Source: CAVSUZ01 sp963791885
GTDB taxonomy: Bacteria > Pseudomonadota > Alphaproteobacteria > Acetobacterales > Acetobacteraceae
Direction: 5' to 3'
Assembly (NCBI GenBank): GCA_963791885.1
Contig: CAWBUL010000005.1
Coordinates: forward strand, 1,736,001-1,800,000
Length of the DNA stretch: 64,000 nt
Part shown: in pieces, positions 9,482 to 16,629 of the stretch
Layout of the letters: every line of letters starts with the position of its first letter
Position numbering within the stretch: the first letter of the stretch is position 1
Translations under genes and position numbers: made by a program
The notes under the pieces: model-generated
Told to the model about the DNA's origin: nothing
The model's input: the letters and a program-made list of their open reading frames with translations, nothing else
The model's database searches: none

Positions 9482-10267
9482 TCAAGCGGTGGGTTGTTCG
9501 GCGGGTGCTTCCGGCGGAGGCAAAACCTCCGGCGCCGGCAGTTCCTCGGCCGCGCCGATATCGGCACCTGAAGCCGCGAGCTCGGCACTGATGCCATCGA
9601 GGACTGCGCCGGATACCAGGTCGCAGTAGAGAGTAATCGCTCGAATAGCGTCGTCGTTTCCCGGGATTGGGTAGGTCACACCCGTGGGGTCGGAGTTCGA
9701 GTCCAGCACCGCGACCACCGGAATGCGCAGCTTGGTTGCTTCCTGAACGGCCAGCTTTTCCTTGTTCGTGTCGATGATGAACAGGATGTCCGGCAGACCG
9801 CCCATTTCCTTGATGCCGCCCAGCGCACGCTCCAGCTTGTCCCGTTCGCGGCTCAGGTTCAGCACTTCCTTTTTGGTCAGCCCTTGCGTGTCGCCCGTCA
9901 GGGTTTCCTCGATCTGGCGCAGTCGCTTGATGCTACCCGTGATGGTCTTCCAGTTGGTCAGCGTGCCACCCAGCCATCGATGGTTGATGTAGTATTGCCC
10001 GCAACGCTTGGCGGCATCTGCGACGTAATCCGCCGCGGCACGTTTGGTGCCGACGAAGAGCACGCGTCCCCCGCCGGCTACCACATCGCGCACTGCCCGC
10101 AGCGCGCGGTCGAGCATGGGGACCGTCTGTTGAAGGTCGATGATGTGGACCTGGTTGCGAACGCCAAACAGGTACGGCCCCATCCGCGGATTCCAGCGGC
10201 GTGTATGGTGGCCAAAATGAACGCCGGCTTCGAGAAGCTGACGCAACGTGAATTCGGGCATCGCCAT
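9482..10267 (-). CDS. rpsB: 30S ribosomal protein S2
   Basis: Ribosomal protein of the small subunit, 261 residues. It begins MAMPEFTLRQLLEAGVHFGH and continues with HTRRWNPRMGPYLFGVRNQVHIIDL, RWLGGTLTNWKTI and VVAVLDSNSDPTGVTYPIPGNDDAIRAI, all S2 signatures. The C-terminal tail is proline- and alanine-rich (PAPEVLPPPEAPAEQP), a common extension in alphaproteobacteria. The 228 bases before it hold the promoter region shared with the divergent prenyltransferase; no leader element was recognised with confidence. Confidence 0.98.
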   Translation of the reverse strand: MAMPEFTLRQLLEAGVHFGHHTRRWNPRMGPYLFGVRNQVHIIDLQQTVPMLDRALRAVRDVVAGGGRVLFVGTKRAAADYVADAAKRCGQYYINHRWLGGTLTNWKTITGSIKRLRQIEETLTGDTQGLTKKEVLNLSRERDKLERALGGIKEMGGLPDILFIIDTNKEKLAVQEATKLRIPVVAVLDSNSDPTGVTYPIPGNDDAIRAITLYCDLVSGAVLDGISAELAASGADIGAAEELPAPEVLPPPEAPAEQPTA

Positions 10268-10495
10268 GGCGATTGAATCCTTCCTGAGTGTCCGGTTGTG
10301 CCTCCGCGGGAGCTGCCTTTTGGCACCGGACCTGGCAGCGCGCCAGGAAGTTGCCCCGCGTGTGAATTACCGCGTTGCTTGCGGCGAGCCGGCATATGGC
10401 CCAGGAGGAACCAGTTGGCAAGCGGCCGCATTAACTGTGGATTAGTGTCGGTTGTGCGTCGATCCGCTGTCTTGTGCATGCTATAGGGCGCCACC

Positions 10496-11380
10496 GTGCT
10501 CGAATCCCTGCCGTCCCGGGTTACTCCCCGCCAATCCCCTGATACCGAAATCGTCCTGCCGGGTCTGGACCGGGTCGGCGATCTGTTGCGCCGAATGCGT
10601 GCTTGGCTGCGAACCTTGGCCTATGCCGGGTACGAGCGCCGATTGCTTCGACAGGTCCAGGGCGGTCCGATGCCGCGGCATGTTGGCATCATCCTGGATG
10701 GCAACCGCCGACATGCCCGCGAGCAGGGGGAGCGGGACTTCCGTCGGATTTATGCTGCTGGTGCCAGCAAGCTGGACGAAGTGCTGGACTGGTGTGCCGA
10801 TCTCGGAGTGCGCGCAGTCACACTCTGGGTCTGTTCGACCGACAATCTATCCCGCCCTAAAGAGGAGGTGAGCGGGATACTCGCCGCGATCGAATCGAAG
10901 ATGCGGAGCTTGGCCGCCGATCCAAGAATCCATCGGCTCGGTGTTCGAGTGGAGGCAATTGGCCGGCTCGACCTTCTCCCGGCGGCGCTGGTCTCGGCGC
11001 TGGAGGCGGCGCGGCGAGCGACTCGTCGCAATCGTCAGATGATCCTCACCATCGCGGCGAATTATGGCGGGCGGGAGGAGATTGCCGATGCGATGCGGTC
11101 CTTGCTTTTGGAGTTCGCCGAGCGCGGTCTGTCAGCCGAGGAGGCCACCTCGGAGATCACGCCGGACGCGATTCGACGGCACCTCTACCTCCCCACTCTG
11201 CCCGACCCTGACCTGATCATCCGCACCAGCGGCGAGCTGCGACTTTCCGGCTTCCTGCTCTGGCAGAGCGTTTATAGTGAGTTTCACTTTACCGATGTGA
11301 ACTGGCCGGCCTTTCGCCGGATCGATTTGTTGCGAGCAATCCGCACATTTCAATTCCGGGACCGTCGTTTCGGGCGCTGA
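10496..11380 (+). CDS. Cis-prenyltransferase (isoprenyl transferase, UppS/Rv1086-like)
   Basis: A Z-type prenyl chain elongation enzyme that would condense isopentenyl diphosphate onto an allylic diphosphate. The catalytic motif is PRHVGIILDGNRRHAREQG at about residues 60-78. The UppS of E. coli has DGNGRWA there, while short-chain mycobacterial Z-prenyl synthases have DGNRRWA, so this is the 'RR' type. The C-terminal signature PDLIIRTSGELRLSGFLLWQ with YSEFHFTDVNWPAF is complete. Called from a GTG at 10496 the protein has about 57 residues before the fold starts, a long leader; ATG at 10669 is an alternative start. It is not in the pyrH-frr-uppS-cdsA cluster and overlaps the next gene (TGATG), so it may be a second, specialised synthase. 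Confidence 0.85.
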   Translation: MLESLPSRVTPRQSPDTEIVLPGLDRVGDLLRRMRAWLRTLAYAGYERRLLRQVQGGPMPRHVGIILDGNRRHAREQGERDFRRIYAAGASKLDEVLDWCADLGVRAVTLWVCSTDNLSRPKEEVSGILAAIESKMRSLAADPRIHRLGVRVEAIGRLDLLPAALVSALEAARRATRRNRQMILTIAANYGGREEIADAMRSLLLEFAERGLSAEEATSEITPDAIRRHLYLPTLPDPDLIIRTSGELRLSGFLLWQSVYSEFHFTDVNWPAFRRIDLLRAIRTFQFRDRRFGR

Positions 11381-12213
11381 TGGTGCGGATCGACGCCCAC
11401 CATCACGTCTGGCGGGTGGAGCGGGGCGACTATGGATGGCTGACGCCGGATCTGCCGATCTGCCGAGATTATGAGCTTGAGGACCTGCGCCCCTTGCTTG
11501 GTGACATCACAGGGACTGTCCTCGTCCAGGCTGCGCCGACCGAGGCTGAAACCGCCTTCATGCTGGATGTCGCGCGGGGATCGGACGCTCTTATCCGTGC
11601 TGTGGTGGGCTGGACGGACCTCGCGGCCCCCGACGCCTCGGACCGGATATCCAGCCTCGCAGCGGAGCCGTTGCTCAAAGGTCTCCGTCCGATGCTGCAG
11701 GACATTCCCGAGACTGAGTGGGTCCTCCGCCCCGATATCGAGCCCGCGGTGCGCGCCCTAGTTGCCCACGGCCTTCGGTTCGATGCCCTGATCCAGCCGC
11801 GTCATCTGCGCGCGATTCTCCAGTTCAGCCAAGCGTATCCCGAACTGGCCGTCGTCATCGACCACGGGGCGAAACCGGCGATCGGCAACAGGTCGTTCGA
11901 ACCCTGGGCTGCTGACATGGCCTTACTGGCGCGCGAGACGGCCGTGCTCTGCAAGCTTTCCGGCTTGGTCACTGAGGCCCGCGCCGGATGGACTATGGAG
12001 GATCTGCGGCCCTACGTGGATCATCTGCTGCAGACATTCGGCCCGGAGCGCCTGATGTGGGGAAGCGACTGGCCGGTGGTGGATCTGGCGGGCGGCTACG
12101 TGCGTTGGCGCTCCGCGGCATTGGCGCTGCTGAGTGGCCTCAGCGATCCGGAGAAAGATGCCATACTTGGAGGAACGGCAGTCCGGTTCTACGGCTTGTC
12201 TTGCGACCGGTAG
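11380..12213 (+). CDS. Amidohydrolase-2 family metal-dependent hydrolase (lactonase-like)
   Basis: A 277-residue TIM-barrel hydrolase. It starts MVRIDAHHHVWRVERGDYGW, with the metal-binding HxH pair, and carries LRPMLQDIPETEWVLRPD, the ligand region VVIDHGAKPAI, LCKLSGLVTEA and the terminal RLMWGSDWPVVDLAGGY with the conserved aspartate. This set is shared with L-fuconolactonase and L-rhamnono-lactonase type enzymes of sugar catabolism and with related dicarboxylic lactonases. The start overlaps the stop of the prenyltransferase (TGATG), so the two are cotranscribed although their known pathways are unrelated. The exact substrate is not determined. Confidence 0.85.
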   Translation: MVRIDAHHHVWRVERGDYGWLTPDLPICRDYELEDLRPLLGDITGTVLVQAAPTEAETAFMLDVARGSDALIRAVVGWTDLAAPDASDRISSLAAEPLLKGLRPMLQDIPETEWVLRPDIEPAVRALVAHGLRFDALIQPRHLRAILQFSQAYPELAVVIDHGAKPAIGNRSFEPWAADMALLARETAVLCKLSGLVTEARAGWTMEDLRPYVDHLLQTFGPERLMWGSDWPVVDLAGGYVRWRSAALALLSGLSDPEKDAILGGTAVRFYGLSCDR

Positions 12214-12241
12214 GGTCGGAGGCTATATGCGGCGGCTCGGC

Positions 12242-12318
12242 CGGAGTGTAGCTCAGCCTGGTAGAGCACTGTGTTCGGGACGCAGGGGCCGGAGGTTCGA
12301 ATCCTCTCACTCCGACCA
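12242..12318 (+). tRNA. tRNA-Pro (anticodon CGG)
   Basis: A 77-base cloverleaf can be folded by hand. The acceptor stem is CGGAGTG paired with CACTCCG, followed by discriminator A and an encoded CCA. The D arm contains GTAGCTCAGCCTGGTAGAGC. The anticodon stem is CTGTG/CGCAG around the loop TTCGGGA, giving anticodon CGG for proline. The T arm is GGAGG-TTCGAAT-CCTCT. It lies between the amidohydrolase and the potassium channel gene. Confidence 0.97.
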
Positions 12319-12414
12319 ATTGGCGAAAATGGCGGAGGCGGCGCCGTCGACCAGCATTACACGCCCTCAACGCGGCAGCGGGCGAAAATCTCGAGGGGTC
12401 GTGCCCGCGGCACC

Positions 12415-13321
12415 ATGCGTATCCGGCTCGGTGCGTATGAGCTCGAGAAGCGTGGGGTGGCCCGATATGATTGGCGGGACCCATATTATTTGGCCGTAGC
12501 GCTGAGCTGGCCGTGGTTCCTTTTCTTTGCCGTTGCAGCTTTTTGTATTCTCGATTCAGTTTTCGCCGGTACTCTACATGGTGCGGCCAGGATCGGTCGC
12601 TGACGCCCATCCAGGCTCCTTTCTGGATCACTTCTTCTTCGGAATGGAAACGATGGCGACCGTAGGATACGGGGACCTGCACCCGGCCACGGTCTATGGG
12701 CACGCGATCGCCAGTGTGCAGATGATTTTCGGGATTGGCTTCAATGCCCTCGCGACCGGCCTCACCGTCGTGCGGTTTTGTCGGCCTCACGCGAAGATCC
12801 GGTATGCGGACCAGGTGGTAGTCACCCGTCATCAGGGCCAACGGGTGCTGATGATCCGTATTGCCAACGAGCGACTCACGCCGCTCACCGACGCCAGTGC
12901 GCGGCTCAGCGCGCTATTCGCGGAGATCTCGAGCGAAGGTCAGTCCTTCCGTACCATTCATCCCCTGCCACTTGTCAGGGACCGGCTTCCAATCTTTGGT
13001 CTCACCTGGTCGCTCATTCATGCGATAGATGAGACCAGTCCGCTGTACGGTTACGACGTTGATCGGCTCAGGAAGGCTGATGTGCGATTGTTTCTGACCG
13101 TTGAAGCACGTGATCCGCTGCTGGCAGCAACCGTGAACGAGACCCACAGCTACAGCGCGGATGATGTCGTTTTTGGTATGCGCTATGCCGATGCGGTCAG
13201 TGTCGACGCCGAAGGGCGGCCACTTGCAGACCTCACACTCATTAGCCTCCTTGAGCCAGAGATTGTCGAGGGGATCGAAGATTTCACTGCGGCCGCCGAG
13301 CAAACCGCCGCTGGTCTCTGA
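12415..13321 (+). pseudogene. KirBac-type inward-rectifier potassium channel, disrupted by one +1 frameshift
   Basis: Homologous to bacterial inward-rectifier K+ channels. The first frame (from ATG 12415) gives the slide-helix and TM1 region: KRGVARYDWRDPYYLAVAL, then LSWPWFLFFAVAAFCILDSV. It breaks near 12568-12569. In the +1 frame the protein goes on as FSPVLYMVRPGSVADAHPGSF, the pore helix and selectivity filter METMATVGYGDLHPAT (TVGYG), TM2, and the full cytoplasmic IRK domain, ending at 13321. Deleting one G in GCCGG restores FAVLYMVRPGSV and a product of about 301 residues, the normal KirBac length. A sequencing indel is the simplest explanation; a real knock-out cannot be excluded. Confidence 0.85.
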
Positions 13322-13369
13322 ACAGTCGGCGTGCTACCGGGGCGGCGTCTATACGACCAGGAGAGCAGA

Positions 13370-13903
13370 ATGTCGCAAACTACCGGCGCGCCGCCGCAGG
13401 CTGATCAGCAGCGTCAGCCGCCGCTGGTCGTAAACATCCAGTACGTTAAGGATCTCTCGTTCGAGGTTCCTGGCGCACCCGGCATCTTCTCGCAGATCAA
13501 GACGCAGCCGGCCGTAAACATCAATTTGGATGTACAGGCGCGACGGATTCAGGAAGGCCAGAACGTTTATGAGGTCTCCCTGATGGTGCGGGCCGAAGCC
13601 CAGGAGCCTGCCGGCTCGCAAGGAAACGGTCATTCCGCGGGCGTCTCGACCACGGTCTTCGTCGCCGAATTGACCTACGCCGGTGTGTTCACCCTGAGCG
13701 GCTTGCCGGACAACGCGGTTGAACCCGTGCTGCTCGTCGAATGCCCGCGCATTCTGTTCCCCTTCGCGCGCAACATCTTGGCCGACGTCACCCGCGACGG
13801 CGGGTTTCCCCCCGTCCTGCTGCAGCCGATCGATTTTGTGGCGCTCTGGCAAGCGCGCCGGCAGCAATCTCAGGCCGGGGCGCCGCAGGCTTCGGTAGCC
13901 TGA
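13370..13903 (+). CDS. secB: Protein-export chaperone SecB
   Basis: Cytosolic tetrameric chaperone that keeps preproteins unfolded and delivers them to SecA. The 177-residue protein has the SecB blocks PPLVVNIQYVKDLSFEVPG, VNINLDVQARRI, VFVAELTYAGVFTL, LLVECPRILFPFARNILADV and GGFPPVLLQPIDFVALW. The ATG at 13370 has AGGAGAG seven bases upstream and was preferred over an in-frame start at 13331. The tail is alanine- and glutamine-rich. The 3' end overlaps the convergent locus A partner gene by 34 bases. Confidence 0.96.
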   Translation: MSQTTGAPPQADQQRQPPLVVNIQYVKDLSFEVPGAPGIFSQIKTQPAVNINLDVQARRIQEGQNVYEVSLMVRAEAQEPAGSQGNGHSAGVSTTVFVAELTYAGVFTLSGLPDNAVEPVLLVECPRILFPFARNILADVTRDGGFPPVLLQPIDFVALWQARRQQSQAGAPQASVA

Positions 13904-14661
13904 CGAAGGGCGGCGTAGGGGCATTCGCCCTTCCTCCGCTTGCGCGCCGCAACCGCGTAGCTTCCTGGCCCGCGGTTTGGATCATCGCTCGGAACGACGA
14001 TGCTTGCGTGATAGTCGGCCCAGTCCTCGTCGGCGAATGCGGCCATGTCTGGCGTCAAAGCCATGGCCTCCAGGACCTGGTCGGAATACACGCTCCGTGG
14101 CAGTGGCTGCACCTGCACCAGAGGCCGATCGCCACCCAGGCGGACAGGCACGTTCGTTCGCGTCAACCGAATGTTGGTGAAGAGCGGTCCAAAACGGCGG
14201 TCACTTTCCAGAATTCCTTCGTAAACCGCATACCCGCCGGCAGAGGGAAGGTTGGCAGGGGCGCGTACGAGCAGGCTCCAGCCCGGAGCCGACCCGGTCC
14301 AGATCTGCACCACACCCGGGTCAGCCAGGGCAGAGAGGAACGGTGGCGAGCAGCCGCGTAATGCAGGAGGGGCGGCAAGGTCGAAACGCACCGATTGACC
14401 GGGAAATTGCGCCGATGCGAGCAGGGGCACCCAATCGTCCAGTCCGTCGCAGCGCCAGAAGATCTCTTCGCCATCCCATAGGAGCTGAAGATTGGCGGGC
14501 GGGAACACCCACCAACCAAAGCCCGCTGCCGATGTGACCGCATCGCAGTAACGATAGGCGCGGACGGGTAGCGTGCCGCCGGCCGACTTGTCGGCTCGCT
14601 GGGGTGCGAGCCCCCCTTCAATCATCTGGTAGAAGCGAGCGATCGGCCCGGTGGCTGTCAT
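13870..14661 (-). CDS. Locus A partner protein, uncharacterised (DUF6065-like), paralogue of 49213-50031
   Basis: A 263-residue soluble protein with no signal peptide or membrane segment, rich in Trp and Pro. I do not recognise a characterised family; the layout recalls Pfam DUF6065, from memory and unverified. Blocks shared with its paralogue at 49213-50031 are RYCDAVTSAAGFGWWVFPP, LLWDGEEIFW, PALRGCSPPFLSAL, QIWTG, GWSLLVRAPANLP, EGILESDRRFGPLFTNIRLT and a QVQPLP motif. AGGAG lies before the ATG. It is 175 bases downstream of the repeat peptide on the same strand. The tail runs 34 bases into the convergent secB. A role as modifying enzyme, carrier or immunity factor for the peptide is inference from synteny only. 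Confidence 0.75.
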   Translation of the reverse strand: MTATGPIARFYQMIEGGLAPQRADKSAGGTLPVRAYRYCDAVTSAAGFGWWVFPPANLQLLWDGEEIFWRCDGLDDWVPLLASAQFPGQSVRFDLAAPPALRGCSPPFLSALADPGVVQIWTGSAPGWSLLVRAPANLPSAGGYAVYEGILESDRRFGPLFTNIRLTRTNVPVRLGGDRPLVQVQPLPRSVYSDQVLEAMALTPDMAAFADEDWADYHASIVVPSDDPNRGPGSYAVAARKRRKGECPYAALRQATEACGAPA

Positions 14662-14725
14662 GATTGCGCTCCTGAAGCGGTTTCAGGCTGACTGTCGTCA
14701 GCCGAGGCGCCCTAATCCTTTGTTT

Positions 14726-14777
14726 TAGAGCGAGATTCACAGGCTCCGACGCATCCGCCTCGCGCGAACTCGCTCTA
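14726..14777. repeat. Inverted repeat between locus A peptide and its partner gene
   Basis: TAGAGCGAG at 14726-14734 is the exact reverse complement of CTCGCTCTA at 14769-14777, with a 34-base loop. On the coding (minus) strand the right arm is followed by AAAACAAAGG, so this is not a U-tract terminator. The neighbouring TTTGTTTTAGAGCG motif recalls dispersed intergenic repeats of alphaproteobacteria, from memory. No second copy was seen in this window. It could be a repeat insertion or an mRNA hairpin that sets different levels of the peptide and partner messages. Confidence 0.6.
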
Positions 14778-14836
14778 GGTCAGGTGGGCTGCCCGCCCCC
14801 GGGAGGGAGCGGGCTCTTGTGGCTTCCCGCCTGCGT

Positions 14837-15010
14837 TTAGCGGCCGCGAGCGCCGGCAAACGAGCGCATGCAATCGCCCATCCGGATGCGGCCGGAATCG
14901 GCGATGCTGACTGGCGGCTTGGCGGCCGGGGCCTTCCGCATGCAATCACCCATGCGAATGCGGCCGGCATCGGCGATGGCGGAGTTGGTGAGCGGGGCGG
15001 TTTTGGTCAT
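14837..15010 (-). CDS. Locus A repeat peptide (57 aa), candidate multi-core precursor
   Basis: A 57-residue peptide starting MTKTAPLTNSA, with two copies of a 14-residue unit IAD[AS]GRIRMGDCMR at residues 12-25 and 36-49, joined by a Lys/Pro/Ala linker and ending SFAGARGR. The DNA of the two units differs at four synonymous sites and one Ala/Ser site, so the protein sequence appears conserved by selection. AAAGG lies about 9 bases before the ATG; in-frame ATGs at 15025 and 15127 would make longer forms (62 or 96 residues). No family is known to me. It precedes the DUF6065-like gene, as does the related 52-residue peptide at 48985. Each unit has one Cys, which is absent from the locus B peptide. 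A ribosomal-peptide precursor is the working idea, not shown. Confidence 0.7.
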   Translation of the reverse strand: MTKTAPLTNSAIADAGRIRMGDCMRKAPAAKPPVSIADSGRIRMGDCMRSFAGARGR

Positions 15011-15076
15011 AGAGGTGCCTTTCATGAAGTTTGTAGGTGGATGCGCCAAGGGACGCGGCGGCGGAGGGCGGGTACG

Positions 15077-15111
15077 AAAAAAAGCGGCGGCCCTGAGGGG
15101 ACCGCCGCTTT
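15077..15111 (-). terminator. Intrinsic terminator (possible attenuator) upstream of locus A peptide
   Basis: On the minus strand AAAGCGGCGG pairs with CCGCCGCTTT around a short loop and the hairpin runs straight into seven T. This is a textbook Rho-independent terminator for leftward transcription. It lies between a promoter-like sequence (15150-15178) and the peptide start at 15010. It is also inside a frame that opens at an ATG at 15127 behind GGAGGG, in frame with the peptide. A terminator placed there can act as an attenuator. Confidence 0.75.
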
Positions 15112-15149
15112 GATGCCGAGTGGGCATAGTTCGCCCTCCGACGCAGGAA

Positions 15150-15178
15150 CCGATACCTGTCCAGGCGGGCAGTGTCAA
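15150..15178 (-). promoter_or_regulatory. Sigma70-like promoter for locus A
   Basis: On the minus strand TTGACA (15173-15178) is followed after exactly 17 bases by TATCGG (15150-15155). The -35 is perfect and the -10 is weak. A transcript would start near 15143, just before GGAGGGCGAACT and the ATG at 15127. The spacing to that start and to the terminator supports a short attenuated leader. Prediction only. Confidence 0.5.
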
Positions 15179-15272
15179 GCAAAAATTCCTATCACCCTGA
15201 ATTTTTTCCCCTCAAGGACATAGCCCTACCGTATCGCGACTCGCCGCGAAGGATCGGAGCCGGCGGCTGTCG

Positions 15273-15749
15273 TCAGAAGGCGATACGCGCCTCGGCCTTG
15301 GAGATGGCCGCGTCAAACGCTACCAAAACCTGAGTATGGCTGGAGCGATCGTTCATCTTCTCGACATGGCTATAGCCGCGAAGCACCGCTTCGGCCCGAA
15401 GCAGGTCTTTCGCCTCCTCGAAAGCGCGCGGGTCGCGCAGGACACGGGCCGCTGCCTGCAGTGCGCCCATGGCGCAGCGGCGACCGCGAACTGTCTCATA
15501 CCGACCTTGCACCCAACGATCTTCTAATTCGATCAACGCTCGGGCCGATCGGAGCATGTGCACCGCGGTCACGTCGCTCGGCACGATGGGGTCGCCGGGA
15601 ACGAACGACCAGGCAGTGACACCGCCCAGCCGAGCGAAGGCCACTTTCATCCGTTCCCAGACGCTGGGCACCTCGGGCCCGAGCGGTGCTGGCGGAGCGA
15701 GTGGTGACAGGCGGAACTCCGATCCGTCGAACGGCATGATTGCCCCCAT
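15273..15749 (-). CDS. Hypothetical protein (DUF6197-like)
   Basis: A 158-residue protein called from 15749; ATG at 15737 (MPFDGSEF) is an alternative start. The N-terminal third is proline-rich and low in structure. The rest reads like a compact helical domain: DVTAVHMLRSARALIELEDR, WVQGRYETVRGRRCAMGAL and SSHTQVLVAFDAAISKAEAR. The arrangement W-x-Q-G...C-x-x-G-A-L...T-x-V-L-x-x-F-x-x-A-I resembles the DUF6197 family, from memory. No function is known. It sits upstream of the locus A promoter on the same strand, but the terminator and promoter between them argue against one transcript with the peptide. Confidence 0.6.
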   Translation of the reverse strand: MGAIMPFDGSEFRLSPLAPPAPLGPEVPSVWERMKVAFARLGGVTAWSFVPGDPIVPSDVTAVHMLRSARALIELEDRWVQGRYETVRGRRCAMGALQAAARVLRDPRAFEEAKDLLRAEAVLRGYSHVEKMNDRSSHTQVLVAFDAAISKAEARIAF

Positions 15750-15846
15750 CAGTTGCGAGGTGCCCGGTTAACGCGAGTGTGGACGCAGCGTTCTCCTCAT
15801 CTCCTCGTGCTGCGAATGCATGCTATCAGAAATCCGGTCCAGACGG

Positions 15847-16629
15847 CTATCGTCCGTGAAACACCGGTGTTCGCTTCTCCGCGAACGCTGTCACGGCTTC
15901 GCGGTGGTCCTCCGATAGCCCGGTGCGCGCTTGGTGCACGGCCTCCAGTTCCAGCACATCGGGAAGGTCACGGGTTTCTGCCGCGTGCAGGTTTCGCTTC
16001 ATGTATCGGTACGCGAGGCGTGGTCCTGCCGCCAGCCGACGGGCAAGCGCCATCGTCTCATCCGCAAGCAGTGCATCGTCGACCATCCGAGAGACCAACC
16101 CGTAGGCGAAGGCCTGTTCAGCACCAATCACCTCGCCCAGCAGATAGAGTTCGCGAGCATGCGCTGGACCGACAAGGTGGGTCAGCAGCCACGAACCGCC
16201 GAAATCACCAGAATAACCGATCCCGACGAAACCCGTGCCGAAGCGCGCCGAACGAGCCGAGATCCGCAGATCACAGGCCATGGCCAGTCCCAGGCCGGCA
16301 CCGACTGCCACCCCGTTCACCATGGCGAGGATGACCTTCGGATGGCTCCGCATGAGAAGCGGCAGCCGATGCATGTGCCCTAGTCGGTCTACGCGCTGCT
16401 CGAAGGTCTGACGCGCTCGGTTCGGCATATCCTTCACATCGCCGCCGGCACAGAACCCGCGTCCCGCGCCAGTAATGACGATTGCCCCCACGGCGTCGTC
16501 GGCGGCCAAGCGGACCAAGGCCTCGTGCAATCCCTCAAGCATGTTCTGTGACAGTGCGTTCAGCCTATCAGGCCGATTGAGCGTCAGCGTCGTCACGCCC
16601 TGATCCGTGTGTTCGAGCAGGTCGGTCAT
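15847..16629 (-). CDS. Enoyl-CoA hydratase/isomerase family protein
   Basis: A 260-residue crotonase-fold enzyme. The start MTDLLEHTDQGVTTLTLNRP at 16629 is followed by DRLNALSQNMLEGL, the oxyanion-hole segment GAGRGFCAGGDVKDM, and VNGVAVGAGLGLAMACDLRI. The catalytic-glutamate region reads RFGTGFVGIGYSGDFGGSWLL, where classical hydratases have a Glu near GxxPGxGG; here Tyr-Ser-Gly-Asp, so the activity may be an isomerase or hydrolase instead. The gene starts inside the stop codon of the upstream DMT transporter (TGATG), so they are coupled. A longer open frame continues upstream in the transporter because of the frameshift there and is not part of this protein. Confidence 0.88.
   Translation of the reverse strand: MTDLLEHTDQGVTTLTLNRPDRLNALSQNMLEGLHEALVRLAADDAVGAIVITGAGRGFCAGGDVKDMPNRARQTFEQRVDRLGHMHRLPLLMRSHPKVILAMVNGVAVGAGLGLAMACDLRISARSARFGTGFVGIGYSGDFGGSWLLTHLVGPAHARELYLLGEVIGAEQAFAYGLVSRMVDDALLADETMALARRLAAGPRLAYRYMKRNLHAAETRDLPDVLELEAVHQARTGLSEDHREAVTAFAEKRTPVFHGR

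Noticed and set aside
9482..10495. Ribosomal leader or riboswitch before rpsB
   Set aside because: No known conserved element could be identified by eye.
12415..13321. Programmed frameshift in KirBac or the acyl-CoA ligase
   Set aside because: No slippery site with stimulatory structure seen, and many unrelated genes have the same fault.
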